Notes: generated from the letters alone by a model not told the origin. Positions 10,863 to 23,394 are shown, counted from the stretch's first letter. The stretch: DNA of 64,000 nt from Luidia sarsii (GCA_949987565.1 OX465104.1:10086034-10150033), one strand, 5' to 3'. Made by a program: numbers and translations.

Positions 10863-12255
10863 TAGTTAGTCCGATTCCAGGCACTCACTTTGACCCCCGG
10901 CTCTTTGTCATGTATCGTTTGTAATTCACAATAGCAATCATGTAATGCAGTCATTTGGACGAGGTATTAAAAGACAATTACGCTAAAGTAGATTTCTGCT
11001 GCGATTCTCACTGGGGAGGGAGAGAGGGAGGGGGCGGGGGGCCTGGTTTCCCAGATATTCCCTCCGCGACGACGAGATGCCGAGAGCAATGAGGTACACA
11101 CTCATCCCCTAAGCCCTGCAATGCAGTCGTAATGTCCTCACCAACGGCAAGGTTTAATCAATCTCCCGCCGAAAAGACCCGGCTGATGTCCCCCATCATC
11201 TACTTCAGCAAGGAGAGTTCCCGTTGGAACTGAATCACTTCAACAGCACAGTAAGGTGACACGTAGAAAGTATCTCACCCTCCCAGCGCAAATTCGTTCC
11301 AAAAGGCCTTCAACAAGACGTAATTCACGACCCTCAATTCCACGTTGGTTTCTTTTCTGTCTTTCTTTCGTCATCAAAAGCGGTCTACTTTTGCCTTCTA
11401 CATGAGCAGTAATCTAATATATCCGGAGGTGGGTAATTCTACCTCTACTCGTAATTATACCGATGTATGCCGCGGGATGGGTCGTCCGGGAATGTACCGG
11501 GCAAGCTATAGACGGACAAAAGCCATGTTGGATGTGGTCTGGGTGGAGTGGGGCTAATAAAAGACAAAATTACGTTACAAAAGGGGTGACTCCAACTTTT
11601 CTGACACCGCACGGAGAGCGTGTGTGTTTAGTCTAGCATCAGGTTGAATGCCAAGCGGGTATCGTGTACTCTTATTGTATTAGCCTGTGTAATAGCGCCG
11701 CCCAAAAGCCAGCCGAGCTCTCACATTAAAATGTAGCACACAATGTGAAATACACCAGCGAGCACCCATGCGGTATTCGGTTTCAATAATTGCCTTCGGT
11801 CCGAACAACTTACACCTTCAGACCCATATAGACAGTTCTATCGCGAGCCACTTAGCCTAAACAGATTCAGCGAGGATGGCTTTTACGTTCCCGACGCGTA
11901 GATATGCACCGGAAACTCACTGCCTGGTCAACTGGACGCATATCAAAAAGGGTAATTCTGAAGTCTACATCGTAGTGGGTCCTTTCTTGAACGGCGAATG
12001 ACAAAGACAGAGACGGGGAGCATTAAGGACAACGGGAAATGGACAAAGGAGTGAAGATTTAGTTTAGCAATGGGTGGGAAGACAACACCAAGTAGGCCTA
12101 TATGCACGTATATAAATCAATGAACAAATAAAGCCTATATTCCACGAACGGTATTCTCTCATGGGTATCGCTGAAGATTTCATCATGACTGTGCCCGAAA
12201 TGTTCAATTCGGATATGCCGAAGCAGAAGTTACAGACATCCAAACCCAGAAAATC
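10863..12255. other. No gene recognised
   Basis: Contains a short G-rich run at 11013-11042 and no recognised coding motif or element end. Confidence 0.4.
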
Positions 12256-12590
12256 AGGTGGAGAATGTCATGTTGCCGTGAAAAGAAAATTTACTACAGT
12301 TAGTCAACATTTTGCAAAGCTCAAATGCTCTTGAATAGCTTTAAACGGTGATTTCACCACTGGTCTATTAAAGGTCACATTATTGTTGGTAAATGACTAC
12401 AATGCATGTACAATTCCACAGACTAGACCTTAACTGCCTGGCAGACGAGTTGTGAGATGAATTAGTGAGAGCAGGTCACAAGAGGTGAAATCTCCAGGGT
12501 GAATTCACTTCAAAAGGGTCCATGTAATCACTATAATTTTTTCCCACGGCATCATTGTACATTCACCCAATTTTCACGGTGTTACTGGTA
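12256..12590. mobile_element. Family C element, decayed copy 2
   Basis: GAATGTCATG and GCCGTGAAAAGAAAATT near the left, and CCACGGCATC, ACATTCACCC and TTTTCACGGTG near the right, match the terminal repeats of the element at 8265-8724. The middle shares TTCACCACTGGTCT and TTGGTAAATG with it. The outer TCTAAACCG ends are lost, so this is an older copy. Confidence 0.6.
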
Positions 12591-15029
12591 ACTGAAAATT
12601 GAGAAATTTTTTAAATATGAATCGATGCTGTTAAAGCTTTGACCAGTGTAAAACAGTGTAGATCTCAGTGCATCCCCATGAACCAAGTGAGGAAAAAGAC
12701 CTCCAAGGAGGTCTCGATTATCAGCAATACACTGTGTTGGACATTATAATTTCTCCAATTTAATTTAACCACTATGGTAACAACATAAAGCGGTATACAT
12801 TATTGGTCACTGAAAGGCTAACTGCTGTATTGTGCTATGCGAAAACACTCAAAGTCGCCACACAGTTCCTATGAAACAAGACGAAGAGTTGTGCAAAGTG
12901 TTTTTTTTTAACAGCACAAGTTCGGCATCAATCTCTTGGATCCAAATCCTCTCATATCCTCGTAAATCAACGAGACTCAGCTCCCACACGCAAGGAAGAA
13001 ACAAAAAAATCAATTCGGTTGTTTCCAGGTGTTCAACTTGACATTATTGCCGCGCTGAATGTCAAGTGTTTTTGCAGGATGACATCACCGTCAACAGCAT
13101 AGCGACTGCATGTGTGACAACAGATCCAGATATAGCGCGAAGCGAACCTTCGCGCGGAGGGAGATTCGAATTGCAAAGATCGAGATGGCCTGCATGAGCT
13201 GACGCTTCGATCCTTGCCGGACCTTTCTCACCGCGCAGCCCGATAAGGGGGACGGAACAGATGGAACAGGAGGGAATTAATTAAGGAACGGATGAAGATG
13301 GAAGCTGGTAGGCAGACCCGAGTGAAATCAAAGGGAAGGGGAAGCAGTAGGGAAGTCAACAAAGTATAGGCAAGATCAAAGGGATATAACGAGATCGAAG
13401 GGAAGAGATCAAAGAGAGAAGTGAAGGGGAACGCAAAATGATTATTAGTAGGACAACACCCGAAGAAACCACGCATGTACGTGCCCTGTGCTCGTCATTA
13501 ATCACCTGGATCTTGAGCCAATGCGGTTTAAAGGCCCAATACAATATTGGAAAGATCAGGAAACATCGATGTCAAAAAATTTCCTTCTAATTTACACATG
13601 CAGTTTGTAGATGGTCATGATGGAATCCTCATGGTAAAATCTTACGGTCTGGGATGCTGTACTTTTCGAGAAATCTTCACTCAAACATCGACAAATTGTA
13701 TTTCTTACACTACAGAACGGTGCGTAAACCGTGATGGTTTTTGCATTTTTTGACTCTCAGATTACCATTTGAGCTAAAACCTTCGCCGTTCTGCTTAAAT
13801 TTGTATGGTTTAATACAAACTGTGGCAATCTTTTGACCTTTACCAATGTTGTATAGGCCTTTAAATGTCGGAAAGCGTTTCGTGCACAGCTTGTCCAAGA
13901 AAATGTATCTATTTGGTATGTTCTGTGCATTTATATCCCCATAAACAACTACAAATTTACAAACCTCCCCCACTCTTATTAAAAAGCACTAATACAGAAC
14001 GAAAAGCCTGTTACAATAATTAGGTAACATAATAAATTTACTTATAAAAAGAAACGTTTTTAACTTAGATTTTAAAACGTTTATCATTTGGCTAGCAGAT
14101 TCCATAGATTCGTGAGTAATGGGTAGCCACAGACCTAGCCCGATAAAATAATTTACTGCACGGATATCAATGTACAAGTGGATTCTGAGTAACCCATTAT
14201 AAAGTCCATGTGAATGTGAGTAACGGATGTAGCTGTTGCTGTGGCTAAGGCAGGCAGTGCGGTACATATTCTGTTGAAGCCAGTGTGAGCCAAAGCATTC
14301 AAGGTGCGGTATCCCGTTGCACGCTATGGCCCTTATCAAAACTACGGCTTTAGGTACATGTATAAGGATCAGGCTTCAGAATGCCATCAAAGAACATAAC
14401 ATCAAACATTGTACGGAGTTATGGAGTAAAGCGTGGTACTCTAGTCAATTGAACATCTATTATAGGGCATCTGTGTCTATTTGTCTAAGTTGTAGCTAAA
14501 TATGTGCATTTTTTTAGGTAGCCTTTATCACATGTCAGAAATATTCCTAAAGCCAGAACCTGACCATGGATGAACCTTGTTTTATTTTCAGCAAATTATA
14601 TCCCCGCCATTCTTGGGACTTATTCTAATAAGAGGACGGACTATATTTCATTGATCGTCATTCGGGATATCTTGGGCTATAATCAAGCCATGCGTGCCTG
14701 TCATTAAACTGGTCTCCCTCCAAGTCTACCCCCCAAGGTAGCCAGACGATAACAGGCTAGACAAATAAAGGGCGAAACAATATGGAAATATGAGATATCT
14801 GGTAAGGGGAGCCCGTGGCTAGTTATACGTGGTGGGGCGAACCGTATTAATCCGCGTAGGTTTATGGTCCACCCCTCTTGTGTGACAACATGCAGGATCG
14901 TATCAACGGTAATCTATAACGGCCTATGCGGGTTCTCGGGCGAGGTCGTGTTAGTGTCGAGTTGATGTTTATGTTGCTCGGACATGATTTGCCCATCGCC
15001 TTCAGCAACGAGTTTCCCTGTTGCTATCC
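12591..15029. other. No gene recognised; one GC-rich hairpin
   Basis: GCGCGAAG at 13135-13142 pairs perfectly with CTTCGCGC at 13148-13155 across a five-base loop. No gene or element was assigned to it. The remainder shows short open frames only. Confidence 0.4.
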
Positions 15030-15312
15030 CTCTCTCTCTCACATGTCTCTCTTCCTCTTTCCCCTCCTTTACTCTCTCCCTTCTCTCTCTCGATTCCTCT
15101 CTCACCCTCTCTCTTCGTATCTCTCTCCTCCCTAATTATCACTCTCTTTCTCCCCACTCTCTCTTACCCCCTCCCCCCTCGCTCACTATTGCTCTTTCTC
15201 TTTCCCTCTTCTCTCCTTTTTTTCTCCTTTTCTCTCCTTTTCTCTGTCTCTGCCCCTCCCTCTTTTTTCTCTCAGCTCCCCTTTCTCTCTTCTCTCTACT
15301 CTCCCTCTCAAA
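15030..15312 (-). repeat. CT-rich microsatellite tract
   Basis: Imperfect CTCT/CCCTCT/TTTCTC units cover about 280 bases. Serine/leucine-rich frames on the plus strand and E/R-rich frames on the minus strand come from the repeat. Confidence 0.8.
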
Positions 15313-15838
15313 TGTTTGTGTTTGTTCGTTTCCATTTCCACTCCATTTGGCCTGCAGGCAGTTCGTGGGCATAGGGCAAGTGTATTACCCCACAAAATAC
15401 CTCGACGAATGAATTGTTTTCGCAGTTTCCAGTGGCCTGCCTTCGAGAAACCTAATTCAATCCATTGCTGGCTATTTGAAGAAAAGTAAATATCAAATGC
15501 AACGGACCTGTGAATCGTTGGATTAGTAGTCTTCCTTATACGATTATCTTATATTGAAAAGAAAATAGGCCTGAACTCAGTCTATTAGATCGACGTTCAA
15601 GGAGGGCAACATTTCCGTGGCTTTATCGGAAAAATTCGACAATTTTGCTTAACGTGGCATTTAACTCATTGTGGAAATCAAGTCTTCGCCTTTGATTGAA
15701 AGAGGCAAAGCAATATGAGCTCGGAGGATATTGAAATGAAGTGGGCTTGAAATTAAGTCTTCATTATACACGATGCGCGGTTTCCCCACGGAAACACAAG
15801 CATGTTCATGTTGAGTTGGCATTGTTCTATCCTTTGGT
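15313..15838. other. No gene recognised
   Basis: Unique-looking sequence between two CT tracts, with no motif recognised. Confidence 0.4.
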
Positions 15839-16335
15839 CTCTCACTGTATCTCTGTTCCCTGTCTATTTGGTCTCTCAGTGGTCTTTCATGTGTCTCGTC
15901 CCTCTGTGCATCTCTGTCTCTCTGTATCTATGTCTCTCTGTGTCTCTCTGTGTCTCTGTCTGTTTTTCTGTGTCTCTCTTTCTAGTTTTATATCTGTCTC
16001 TCTCTATGTCTCTTTCTGTCTTCTCTTTCTTTCTCTGTATATCTCTGTCTGTCTCTCTCTGTCTCTATGTATATCACTGTCTCTCTGTATGTCTCTCTCT
16101 CTGTCTCACTCTGTCTCTCTCTGTCTCACTCTGTCTATCTCTGCCTCTATGTCTTTTTCTATCCCCCTCTCTCTTTCGGCGTCTCGCTGTCTCTTCTGTG
16201 ACCCTTTCTGTCGCTATTTGTCACCCTGTCTCTTCTATTCGTCTCTATGTACCTCTCTGCATTCTCTGCCTCCCTGCTTCTTTGCTTCCCTACATCTATC
16301 TGTCTCTTAGCCTGTCCTTGTCTCACTCCCTTACT
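15839..16335 (-). repeat. CT-rich (TCTGTCTC) degenerate microsatellite, about 500 bp
   Basis: Built from loose units such as TCTCTGTG, TCTCTGTC and TCTGTATC. The repeat unit is the complement of the GACAGAGA-type unit seen at 26.2, 34.5 and 63.0 kb, so these tracts probably belong to one class. Open frames across it are artefacts. Confidence 0.8.
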
Positions 16336-16920
16336 TCTCATGTCATATTCAGTTAACGCTCCAGCGATACCGGGAAAGAGGGGATTAAAAGCGGCAAGGG
16401 GCGAGGACGGAGACTGGCTCGGGCTGCCTCCCTCCCATACACCGTGTCCAGATGGCCGACAGCGGAAATAAAGGAGACGACGGGAGGACCCTCAGGGGTA
16501 GGGTAGGGGAGGGGGATGCTTCAAGATGCGGGTCTCGCACCGTGTGGCCGACGACTCGAGGCACGGGAGAGGGATACGTCCAACGGAGGCCTTTGGTTAT
16601 GCTGTAAATCGGAACATAATACTATTACGCGTAGCTTCCACGGCTGTTTAATGAATCCCCCGGGTGTGCTGCGCTGAGGGAATGGGGCATCTCGATTTAC
16701 CTTTTTTTTTGAGGGGGGGAGGACTCATAACCAGTTGTATTCAGAGCACTCAATCTTTCTTAATATATTGAGTCACATTTCGGTGCAAAAATGAAATAGC
16801 TCTGGAATTTGGGGAGAGTTTAAACATTTGAGACGATCCTTTTTTTTTGGCATTTGAATTTTAGATGTGGGCTATCGTGCTGAAATCACCTCATGGCCGT
16901 GGGCTCTTGCCCTTTCATAG
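16336..16920. other. No gene recognised
   Basis: G-rich patches at 16497-16515 and 16711-16720 and a poly-T run at 16703-16711 were seen. No coding motif. Confidence 0.4.
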
Positions 16921-17106
16921 GAGAGTGGGAGGGATAGAAAAGGGCTAAGGGGTAAACAGAGAAACACACAAAGAGAGAGGGAGGGAGGGAGAGGGAGACA
17001 CGGAGAGGTGGAGAGAGATGCAGCGAGAGAAAGAGAGAGAGAGAGAGGGAGAGAGAGAGAGAGGAGGGGGAGAGAGAGAGAGAGGAGGGGGAGAGAGAAG
17101 GAGATG
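16921..17106 (+). repeat. GA-rich microsatellite
   Basis: Nearly pure GAGA with GGGAGA and GGGGGAGA interruptions. Long S/L/P-rich frames on the minus strand are artefacts. Confidence 0.85.
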
Positions 17107-17619
17107 AGGCAATCGACTCCTGCTTGACTTGCCTCAGGCAAGGTGGAACATAAAAATGATATTTCATTATTCCATTTTTTTCTGGAGTGTCGAGTAGGAG
17201 GCACGTTGTCTGGTGGTATATGGAATTATTTCCGCTCCTGGAATACGGCGCCAATAAACGCACGCGCTTGGAGCCTGGCCTGGTATGTCAATAACTGCTG
17301 ACACAATATTTTCGAACGGGTCGTCAGACTTTTTCCCATTCTACTCTATGGAAATCTTCCAGCGTCGTTTGAAGTATAGGGCATCATATTCCAGCAGTTT
17401 AAACACAATCTGGTGCAGAGTAATGAAAAAAAGAATTCGTGCAACAGGATCGAAAAGTCAGACACGCTAAACGATTTGGTGTACTGTAAACAAGGTCGGG
17501 CAACATTTTTCCACAATCGACGGTGCGACCAACGTTGGTCAGTGTCTACGTGTAATAATTATTATGAGCCAATAAAACTGTCGGATTGTGTTGATCAGAA
17601 TCAATTATTCTCAAAAGGT

Positions 17620-17707
17620 CGAGGGCATGACGTTTCGATCCTAGCAGACTTTGGCTTTGCCTTTGAGAAAGGTCCTGCTATATAATATAGGATAAAAACG
17701 TCAGGAC
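17620..17707. repeat. Family B hammerhead-like repeat, convergent pair (copy B1)
   Basis: A minus-strand half (GACGTTTCGATCCTAG) at about 17628-17645 is followed by a plus-strand unit at 17659-17707. The plus unit reads GCC, T, TTGAGAA (17663-17669), A, GGTCCT, an AT-rich loop, AGGAT, AAAAC, GTC, AGG. This follows the hammerhead order: helix I strand, CUGANGA position, helix II, GAAA, minimal helix III, cleavage-site triplet, helix I strand. G12 of the core is lost (AAAA for GAAA), so this copy should be inactive. The U3/A8 variant core is present. Confidence 0.6.
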
Positions 17708-17869
17708 CTGTAACATTTTAGATTTATGTATTGCACTCAGTTTTTGTATTAACTTTAGAATCAATTATTGTTCAAAAGATTCTTCCCAGGGATTGCAAAA
17801 CATATGCAAAAAAAATTGCAAACAGCATACTGACTAAGATGACTTGAAGGCGAATATCAACAATTAGGA

Positions 17870-17907
17870 GGGCCTGACGTTTCGATCCTAGCAGGATTTG
17901 ATCTAAG
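17870..17907 (-). repeat. Family B hammerhead-like repeat, partial (copy B2)
   Basis: On the minus strand it reads TCCTGCTAGGATCGAAAC, then GTCAGGCCC. The 5' part where the variant core should be reads AGATCAAA and has drifted. The upstream plus-strand sequence (TTGCAAAC, TACTGACTAA) matches the flank of the copies at 35.3 and 45.0 kb, showing that a longer element was copied and not just the ribozyme-like core. Confidence 0.6.
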
Positions 17908-18090
17908 ACCAGCTGTTTTAAGATCTCCCAAACGTCATTTTAGGCCCTGGCCCTGTACAATTGAAGATGCAAATCAAATGCATGACCATGGCCTTGGTGT
18001 GGAGCACTCCCCCATAGATGTGGCCGGCGTAGAGGGGGAAAAACACCACAGAAAACTAAAACGTGCATGGGGCCGAGAATCAAGACAAGC

Positions 18091-18342
18091 ACCAGGGGCC
18101 AATTTAATAGAGCCGCTTAAGCGCAAAAACAGGCTTAAGCACAAGAAGTCATGAGCCACAGAATCCCCTTGCCAACCCAAACTTCATTATTGTTTCATGC
18201 TAAGCAAAGAAGAGTGGAATACAAGTCAGAAGCAATGGACATCAAACCGCAGGGCAATTTGTAATCCTGCTTACACAAGGAAGACTTTTTCTGCTTAGCG
18301 GATTTTCACGCTTAAGCGGCTCTTTGAAATTGGGCCCTGGTG
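18091..18342 (-). mobile_element. Family A inverted-repeat element, copy 2 (best preserved)
   Basis: The left end ACCAGGGGCCAATTT and AGAGCCGCTTAAGCG is matched in reverse complement by CGCTTAAGCGGCTCT and AAATTGGGCCCTGGT at the right, giving terminal repeats of about 32 bases. The interior carries CCAACCCAAACTTC, the reverse complement of the block GAAGTTTGGGTTGG in copy 3, so this copy is inverted relative to copies 1 and 3. Length is 252 bases with no coding content. Confidence 0.8.
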
Positions 18343-19274
18343 CTATCCATGGTGTGCGGGAATGACGTCAGGGCTCGTTTACCAGGGCCCGAATCCTCCT
18401 CGTCTAGAGTGTCCCATCTGATTCGGACTACATACATAGGGGAATTTGTGGGTGCACTGTTACCAAGACGTCGGGACAACATGATTGTTTGACATGCCCA
18501 TCACTGTGGTTTGGTTTTAAAGGAAAGCTTTGGGAGTTTGGGATTGATATTCACCAGGAAAAGTGACACTATTATTAACAGGCACTAAGGTTACCTGCTG
18601 ATATTTTGATCTAAGCTGGTCAAAATGGTGGTCCGATATAGCGTCAACTTTCTTTAGTGTGTAACATACACCACTTGATCGATCTTATTAAAATTGCGTA
18701 GAAGAATCGTTGGAGAGGAATTTCTTTCTCCAAATATGAGGTAAGCTGCACCGTTTTCTCTCCCGCCAATGATGCACCCTCATGTGTTTCAGCAAATTCA
18801 AACCAGATATTTTACTAAAAACTAGGATGGATTTGTTTTCAAAAGTATGTATGAAATACTTGGTAAAAACTGACCGATTTCGGAGTTAGAACTGCTCTAC
18901 TGAGATTAGTTTTCCCAGCCTTGGTCTGATATCAAAATAGCTGCTGTGTCCCCAAGTCTTGTCTCGTTAATTCCCCTGCTTTAGGACTCGTGATGTTTTC
19001 TCAGAGCCTATCCCGGGACCGGGTCTTTCTATAGGAGCACACAGTCGTCCGAGCATCTCCGATAAATTGACCGAATCCTCCGTCACTATAACGATTCAAT
19101 TTAGATGACTGAAGTGGCTACGAAATCAACAGCAATTGCGATGGCCATTTCGATTGTCAGTTTCAATTTGTCAACTGCCCACCCCGTTTGATGCTTCTCA
19201 CCGCGACAAATAGGCCTAGGCCTATGTCATTACAAAATAAAAAAAAAACACAGAGATGTCCACGCCAGGAGAAC
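18343..19274. other. No gene recognised
   Basis: Unique-looking sequence between two oppositely oriented family A copies. A TAGGCCTAGGCCTA motif lies near 19211. Confidence 0.4.
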
Positions 19275-19517
19275 TGGACCCAATTTCACAGAGAAATCTG
19301 CTAAGCAGGAAAAATCTCCATTATTTTGCGTAAACGGGATTACAAACCGCACTGCAATTTGATGTCAATTGGTTTTGACTAGTCTTGTATTCCGCTCTTC
19401 TTTACTCGGCAGAAAACGAAAATCGAAGTTTGGGTTGGCAAGCTGATCCGATGAATCATGACAATTTGTGATTAAGCATATTATGGTGCTTAAGAATCTC
19501 TGTAGAATTGGCCCCAG
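19275..19517 (+). mobile_element. Family A inverted-repeat element, copy 3
   Basis: Starts CTGGACCCAATTTCACAGAG and ends with CTCTGTAGAATTGG and CCCCAGG. Internally it has TGCGTAAACGGGATTACAAA, CTTTACTCGG and GAAGTTTGGGTTGG, shared with copies 1 and 2. Terminal repeats are intact but somewhat diverged. Length about 243 bases. Confidence 0.8.
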
Positions 19518-21982
19518 GAATGACAGGGTCGGGCAATCCAGGACGACGCCTGGAGAAGGAGACTACCAGGAAAACACTTCCCAAGAACTGAAAAATCTAG
19601 TCTGACCCCACTAGTCTAATCGTCATCAAGCGGCGGCGGCGGGGGCACGACCTTGGTTTGTTTCCATTCCAAATATTATTCGAGGATATATGAGGCTACA
19701 TTGTAGGGGGTCTCCCTGTTCGTCTATACGCAAATTGCGAGGGCAAGCTGCGCTGGGCGCTTCCTTAAGGCTAAGGAGGCTGTTGGATTATATAGGTTTA
19801 TATAGGTTTATACCAAGCTGTCGAAATCGATTGTTGTAATTAGTAGGGGGCCGAAATAATACTCAAGATAGTTAATCACGTAACAGCATCGTGACAATTA
19901 AGAGCTTAAAAAAATACAGATAGCTTCCATTGATTCAGAGTGGCTTTCCACTGCATATAGGCCAAGTATTAATTGATGCATGCTCTAAATACCTATACTG
20001 GTCCTTCTTTGTGGGAGTCCTCTGGGCTGACCCAGCAAACAACAGCAGTAACCGATAAATGCAAGGATTGAACGCAACTGCTTGTATCAAAAGCCAATGT
20101 CTCATTTTCAACTCAACATTTTTCATGTAAACTAGACAGGGTTTTTATGAACTAGCCACCTATTGTCTCAAATTTTCAGAAGAGCAAGCCAAGTTTGTCG
20201 TCAACACGCCACCTTTTCAATCAACATTCAACAACTGCGGGCTGTCAGCGCTTCTCAGGCACAGCCATAGGCGCTCATACTAAGCCATAGCCGTAGCTGT
20301 TTGGATGCAGCCTGTAACATCGTCCCATACATCTGTAGTAGTTTTCATCGTATATCTTGACCGACATAGCGGGTTCGATTATAGCGGTTCAACGCCCCCG
20401 TACGCGTCACCACGTTCCTCCTCTCTGTGCAAATATTGAACGAAACTTGTTTAGTTTTGGAAATTGAGTTGAGTGCGTACAGTTGCACTTTGCTGCAAGG
20501 TTTAATGCACCCGCCTAACTTCGGCGCACGTTCGGACTTTTTTCTACTGACCCCTCTGCGGGGGGGGGGGGTCCGCTAGTCTCTTTCACCAGTCACCGTA
20601 TGCGTCTCCTATCAATAATAAACCTTTGTGTTTGATGGCTGTTTAATGTTTAACCTTCAAGTTGAATGAGGACGGCACTTTGAACAGCAGAAAGACTTGT
20701 ATCAAGGATAAGTTATATTAAAAGTAAGCACAGCCTGATGCAAAAGGAAAAAAAGGGTAAAATACACATCAATTTGGCCTACTGAGTGCATAGACTAGCT
20801 TTAATTAATAATTCATTATGGAACAGGGCGGCTGTCGCCAGGGAATAGGCCCTAACGTGTGAACGTGATCAGTATTAAAATGAGAAGTCAACAGATGCAG
20901 TGCATGCACGGGGACGAGGTTGGAATCCTCATTGTTGACGGTCATAGGCAAGAATTGGTTCCCGTCATTTCTGGACGGTCTGAAGTGCGCACTTCATAAC
21001 CAAGCGTAACTCTAACCCCACTAGGATTGCCCGGGAAAAACCGCAGCGGAATGATTGTCGACGGAATTCCCGGTCGTGACCGCCCGGAAGCGCCCCCCCC
21101 CCAGATGATCAACGTGGGCAGTGCTCGGCGCACGGGTTGAAACGAGGAGAGAAAAACCCCCAAAACATCACCGCTCTCAGTATATAATTATTCTAAATCC
21201 GACACTGAACTGGTCATTTCCTATATGCGGCAGTGCACGAGGGAACTCCCCAACCGCCACCCACGGGGGAAAGAGTGTGATGGGGAAGGAAGGGGAGCAA
21301 CTTGACCCGTCATTCACCAGGCAGGAACCCCCAACGGATCGATAGCGGCGCCGTTTCCGATGTATACGAGACCGCGGAAGTGACGGGGGAGGAGGGGGAG
21401 GGGAGGGGAACGAAGGTCTTGGGAAGGATGGCCGAGGCGGCTTCATACTGCCCGCCGCTCGGCTGACAGACGCCGTCACGGTGCGGCGCGGACTGGGGCG
21501 GAGAAGGATCGGCCGGACCCACCAGCCTCCGCCCCGGCGTCCGCGCTGGGCGGATGGAAGCGGGGAGGTGTTTTATTAATCACCCTCCTCGTTGGACACC
21601 TGAGACTTTTCTCGCCCCACGGAGAGGGGAGGCAAAGGAGGAGGCAAATTCCTATTATCAAAACGTAAATGCCGAAGGATTGCCTCATCCCGGCTTATCT
21701 AATTCAGGCTGTCATCCTAGGCTCTAGTGTGAATCTATTACCGAGATTATCCCCATTTTAATGCGTCGAAATCCTCCTTAATCCACGGATTCCTCTCGTG
21801 CCTATCAGATTTCGTATTATTTGTTCAGTGTTTAGTAGATTTTTTTTTTTTAATGCTCGGTAGATTTTCTGTTTTTTGTTGTTGTTATGCTCGGTAGATT
21901 TGTTTGCAAGGCACGTTCCATGATTTTCGTGCTGGCCGAGGAGATTTCGCTTCAACAGCTCCACAGAGATATATCTGGTCAT
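19518..21982. other. No gene recognised; short G-run and GC-rich patch
   Basis: Notable are a 22-base tandem duplication of TATAGGTTTA at 19790-19812, a run of eleven or so G at 20560-20571, a run of C at 21095-21103, and a G-rich purine patch at 21383-21410 that could form a G-quadruplex. The GC-rich block 21350-21560 has open frames on both strands but no recognised domain. Confidence 0.4.
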
Positions 21983-22095
21983 GTGGTAGATTTCACCAAA
22001 CCCATCGTAACTTACGACAAATCGGAAGTCGATGAGCGATCTGGGTCATCCATCGTAAGTTGTATAGGAAGGCTTCGTGAAATCCAGCCCTGGTC
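21983..22095. mobile_element. Family G short inverted-repeat element, copy 1
   Basis: GGTAGATTTCACCAAACCC and ATCGTAACTTACGA at the left are matched in inverted form by CCATCGTAAGTTGTA and TTCGTGAAATCCAGCC at the right. A second copy at 61332-61462 shares GATTTCACC, AAACCCATCG and TAACTTACGA. Length about 113 bases, non-coding. Confidence 0.65.
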
Positions 22096-22479
22096 GGGTT
22101 GTCCGCCACCCTAGCTTCCACTAACGCTGAGCAGTAACACCGGAACCAGCCTACATACTAGGCCTACATGTAGTTGCGATTGTCAAGACATAGCCATATA
22201 GAAAACTAAAACACCCTGTACTATGTGCAGTCATACATTGCGCATTCTACTAGTAAATAACGCCAAGGCATTATACTGTCCATTGCTTTTGGGGGTTCAC
22301 TGACCTGACAAACTTCCCGTTGCTGCGCAGCGAGTCTTGCCGTCTCCGTGGGTTTTTTTTTCTTGCCCTCCTCAAAAACCGGAGAGTGCCCATCTTGAGT
22401 TCCCTTCCCTTGCGCGGGATTACTAGTTCAACTGATCGTCAAAGCCATCGGAAATCGATGCGACGAGAAGGGTTCGGCG
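22096..22479. other. No gene recognised
   Basis: Ordinary sequence with TAGGCCTAC near 22163. A short open frame at 22320-22595 runs into the GA tract and shows no known domain. Confidence 0.4.
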
Positions 22480-22660
22480 GGAGAGGGAGGGGCGATTTAG
22501 AGAAAAGAGAGGAGGGGGAGAGAGAGAGAGTGCCCACGAGCTGTGATTGTCCTCATGTCACGCTCCATCCGTCCACGGAAGGGAAGTCTGTCTAAATCCC
22601 AAAGTAGAGAGAGAAGGGAGAAGGAGAAAGAGAGACGAAGACAGAAGAAGAGATAAAGAA
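22480..22660 (+). repeat. GA-rich degenerate microsatellite
   Basis: Two GA-rich blocks (22485-22530 and 22600-22665) are separated by about 60 bases of mixed sequence. Confidence 0.65.
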
Positions 22661-23079
22661 GAGAGAGCTGAATTTAAACTGTTAAAATAAACCCATGGAT
22701 GCGTCCAATTCCATCCACTCATAAAGGTAAAGGCCGATACATTTCATTGAAAAAAGTGATATAGGCCTACTCCGATTTCTGAAGAAATAGAATTAGGGCC
22801 TACAGCGTTTCGCAAAACCACGAACTCTCCAATAGCAAACAAATTAAAGGTACATCCCTCCCCCTTATTTTTCTGTTTTATTCAATGAATCAATCAAATT
22901 CAAATAGTACAGCTAATCTTCTGCTCTATAGGCCTACCGTAATTATAACTCAACTGATGAACACGTAACAAAATAGTAGACATCTCGCTTCACATCACGG
23001 ATCCGAAACTCTCGTTCAAAAAGAATGACAAAATTAGAACACTGGCCATAATTATTTGAAACGGTTCTTTGTTTGTTTA
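22661..23079. other. No gene recognised
   Basis: AT-rich sequence with three TAGGCCTAC-like motifs (22763, 22797, 22930). Nothing else seen. Confidence 0.4.
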
Positions 23080-23250
23080 GCTATGTAAATTAGAGTATTC
23101 AAAAAACGGTAGTTTGTACTGTATGTGCTTCCCCTTCCCCAAAATAATACTCTCCACGGAGTGTCTGATCGCTTTGCCATACTTTGATGCTGCAATCCTT
23201 TCAATTTCACTCCAAAGAGGCTTCACCATTTCACAAGACCAGAAAAAAGT
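23080..23250 (-). pseudogene. Possible C-terminal remnant of a non-LTR retrotransposon reverse transcriptase
   Basis: The minus-strand frame contains FFWSCEMVKPLWSEIERI followed by a stretch ending ESIILGKGKH. The pattern (hydrophobic)-FW-x-C-x-x-V-x-x-x-W-x-x-(hydrophobic), then an (I/L)-(L)-G turn, is the usual C-terminal region after the reverse transcriptase of L1-type elements, where a cysteine sits a few residues before a tryptophan helix. Upstream residues in the frame (to 23394) are less convincing. Only about 55 residues are visible, so the call is by motif shape and needs a profile search. Confidence 0.45.
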
Positions 23251-23394
23251 GCCCCCCTTATCGAGTGAATAAGACTTGGCGTGGTGACACAAAACTGTGG
23301 CCGGAAACCTTCGGTCTAGCCGCGATCCATCTTCCATCTTAGTTACAAAGCGTTTCCCCCCATGGGCACGGGCATACTGCTCCCCTCCCGCCAT

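Noticed and set aside
13135..13155. GCGCGAAG/CTTCGCGC hairpin as a terminator or RNA element
   Set aside because: An eight-pair hairpin alone is not informative in animal DNA, and no neighbouring transcript is supported.
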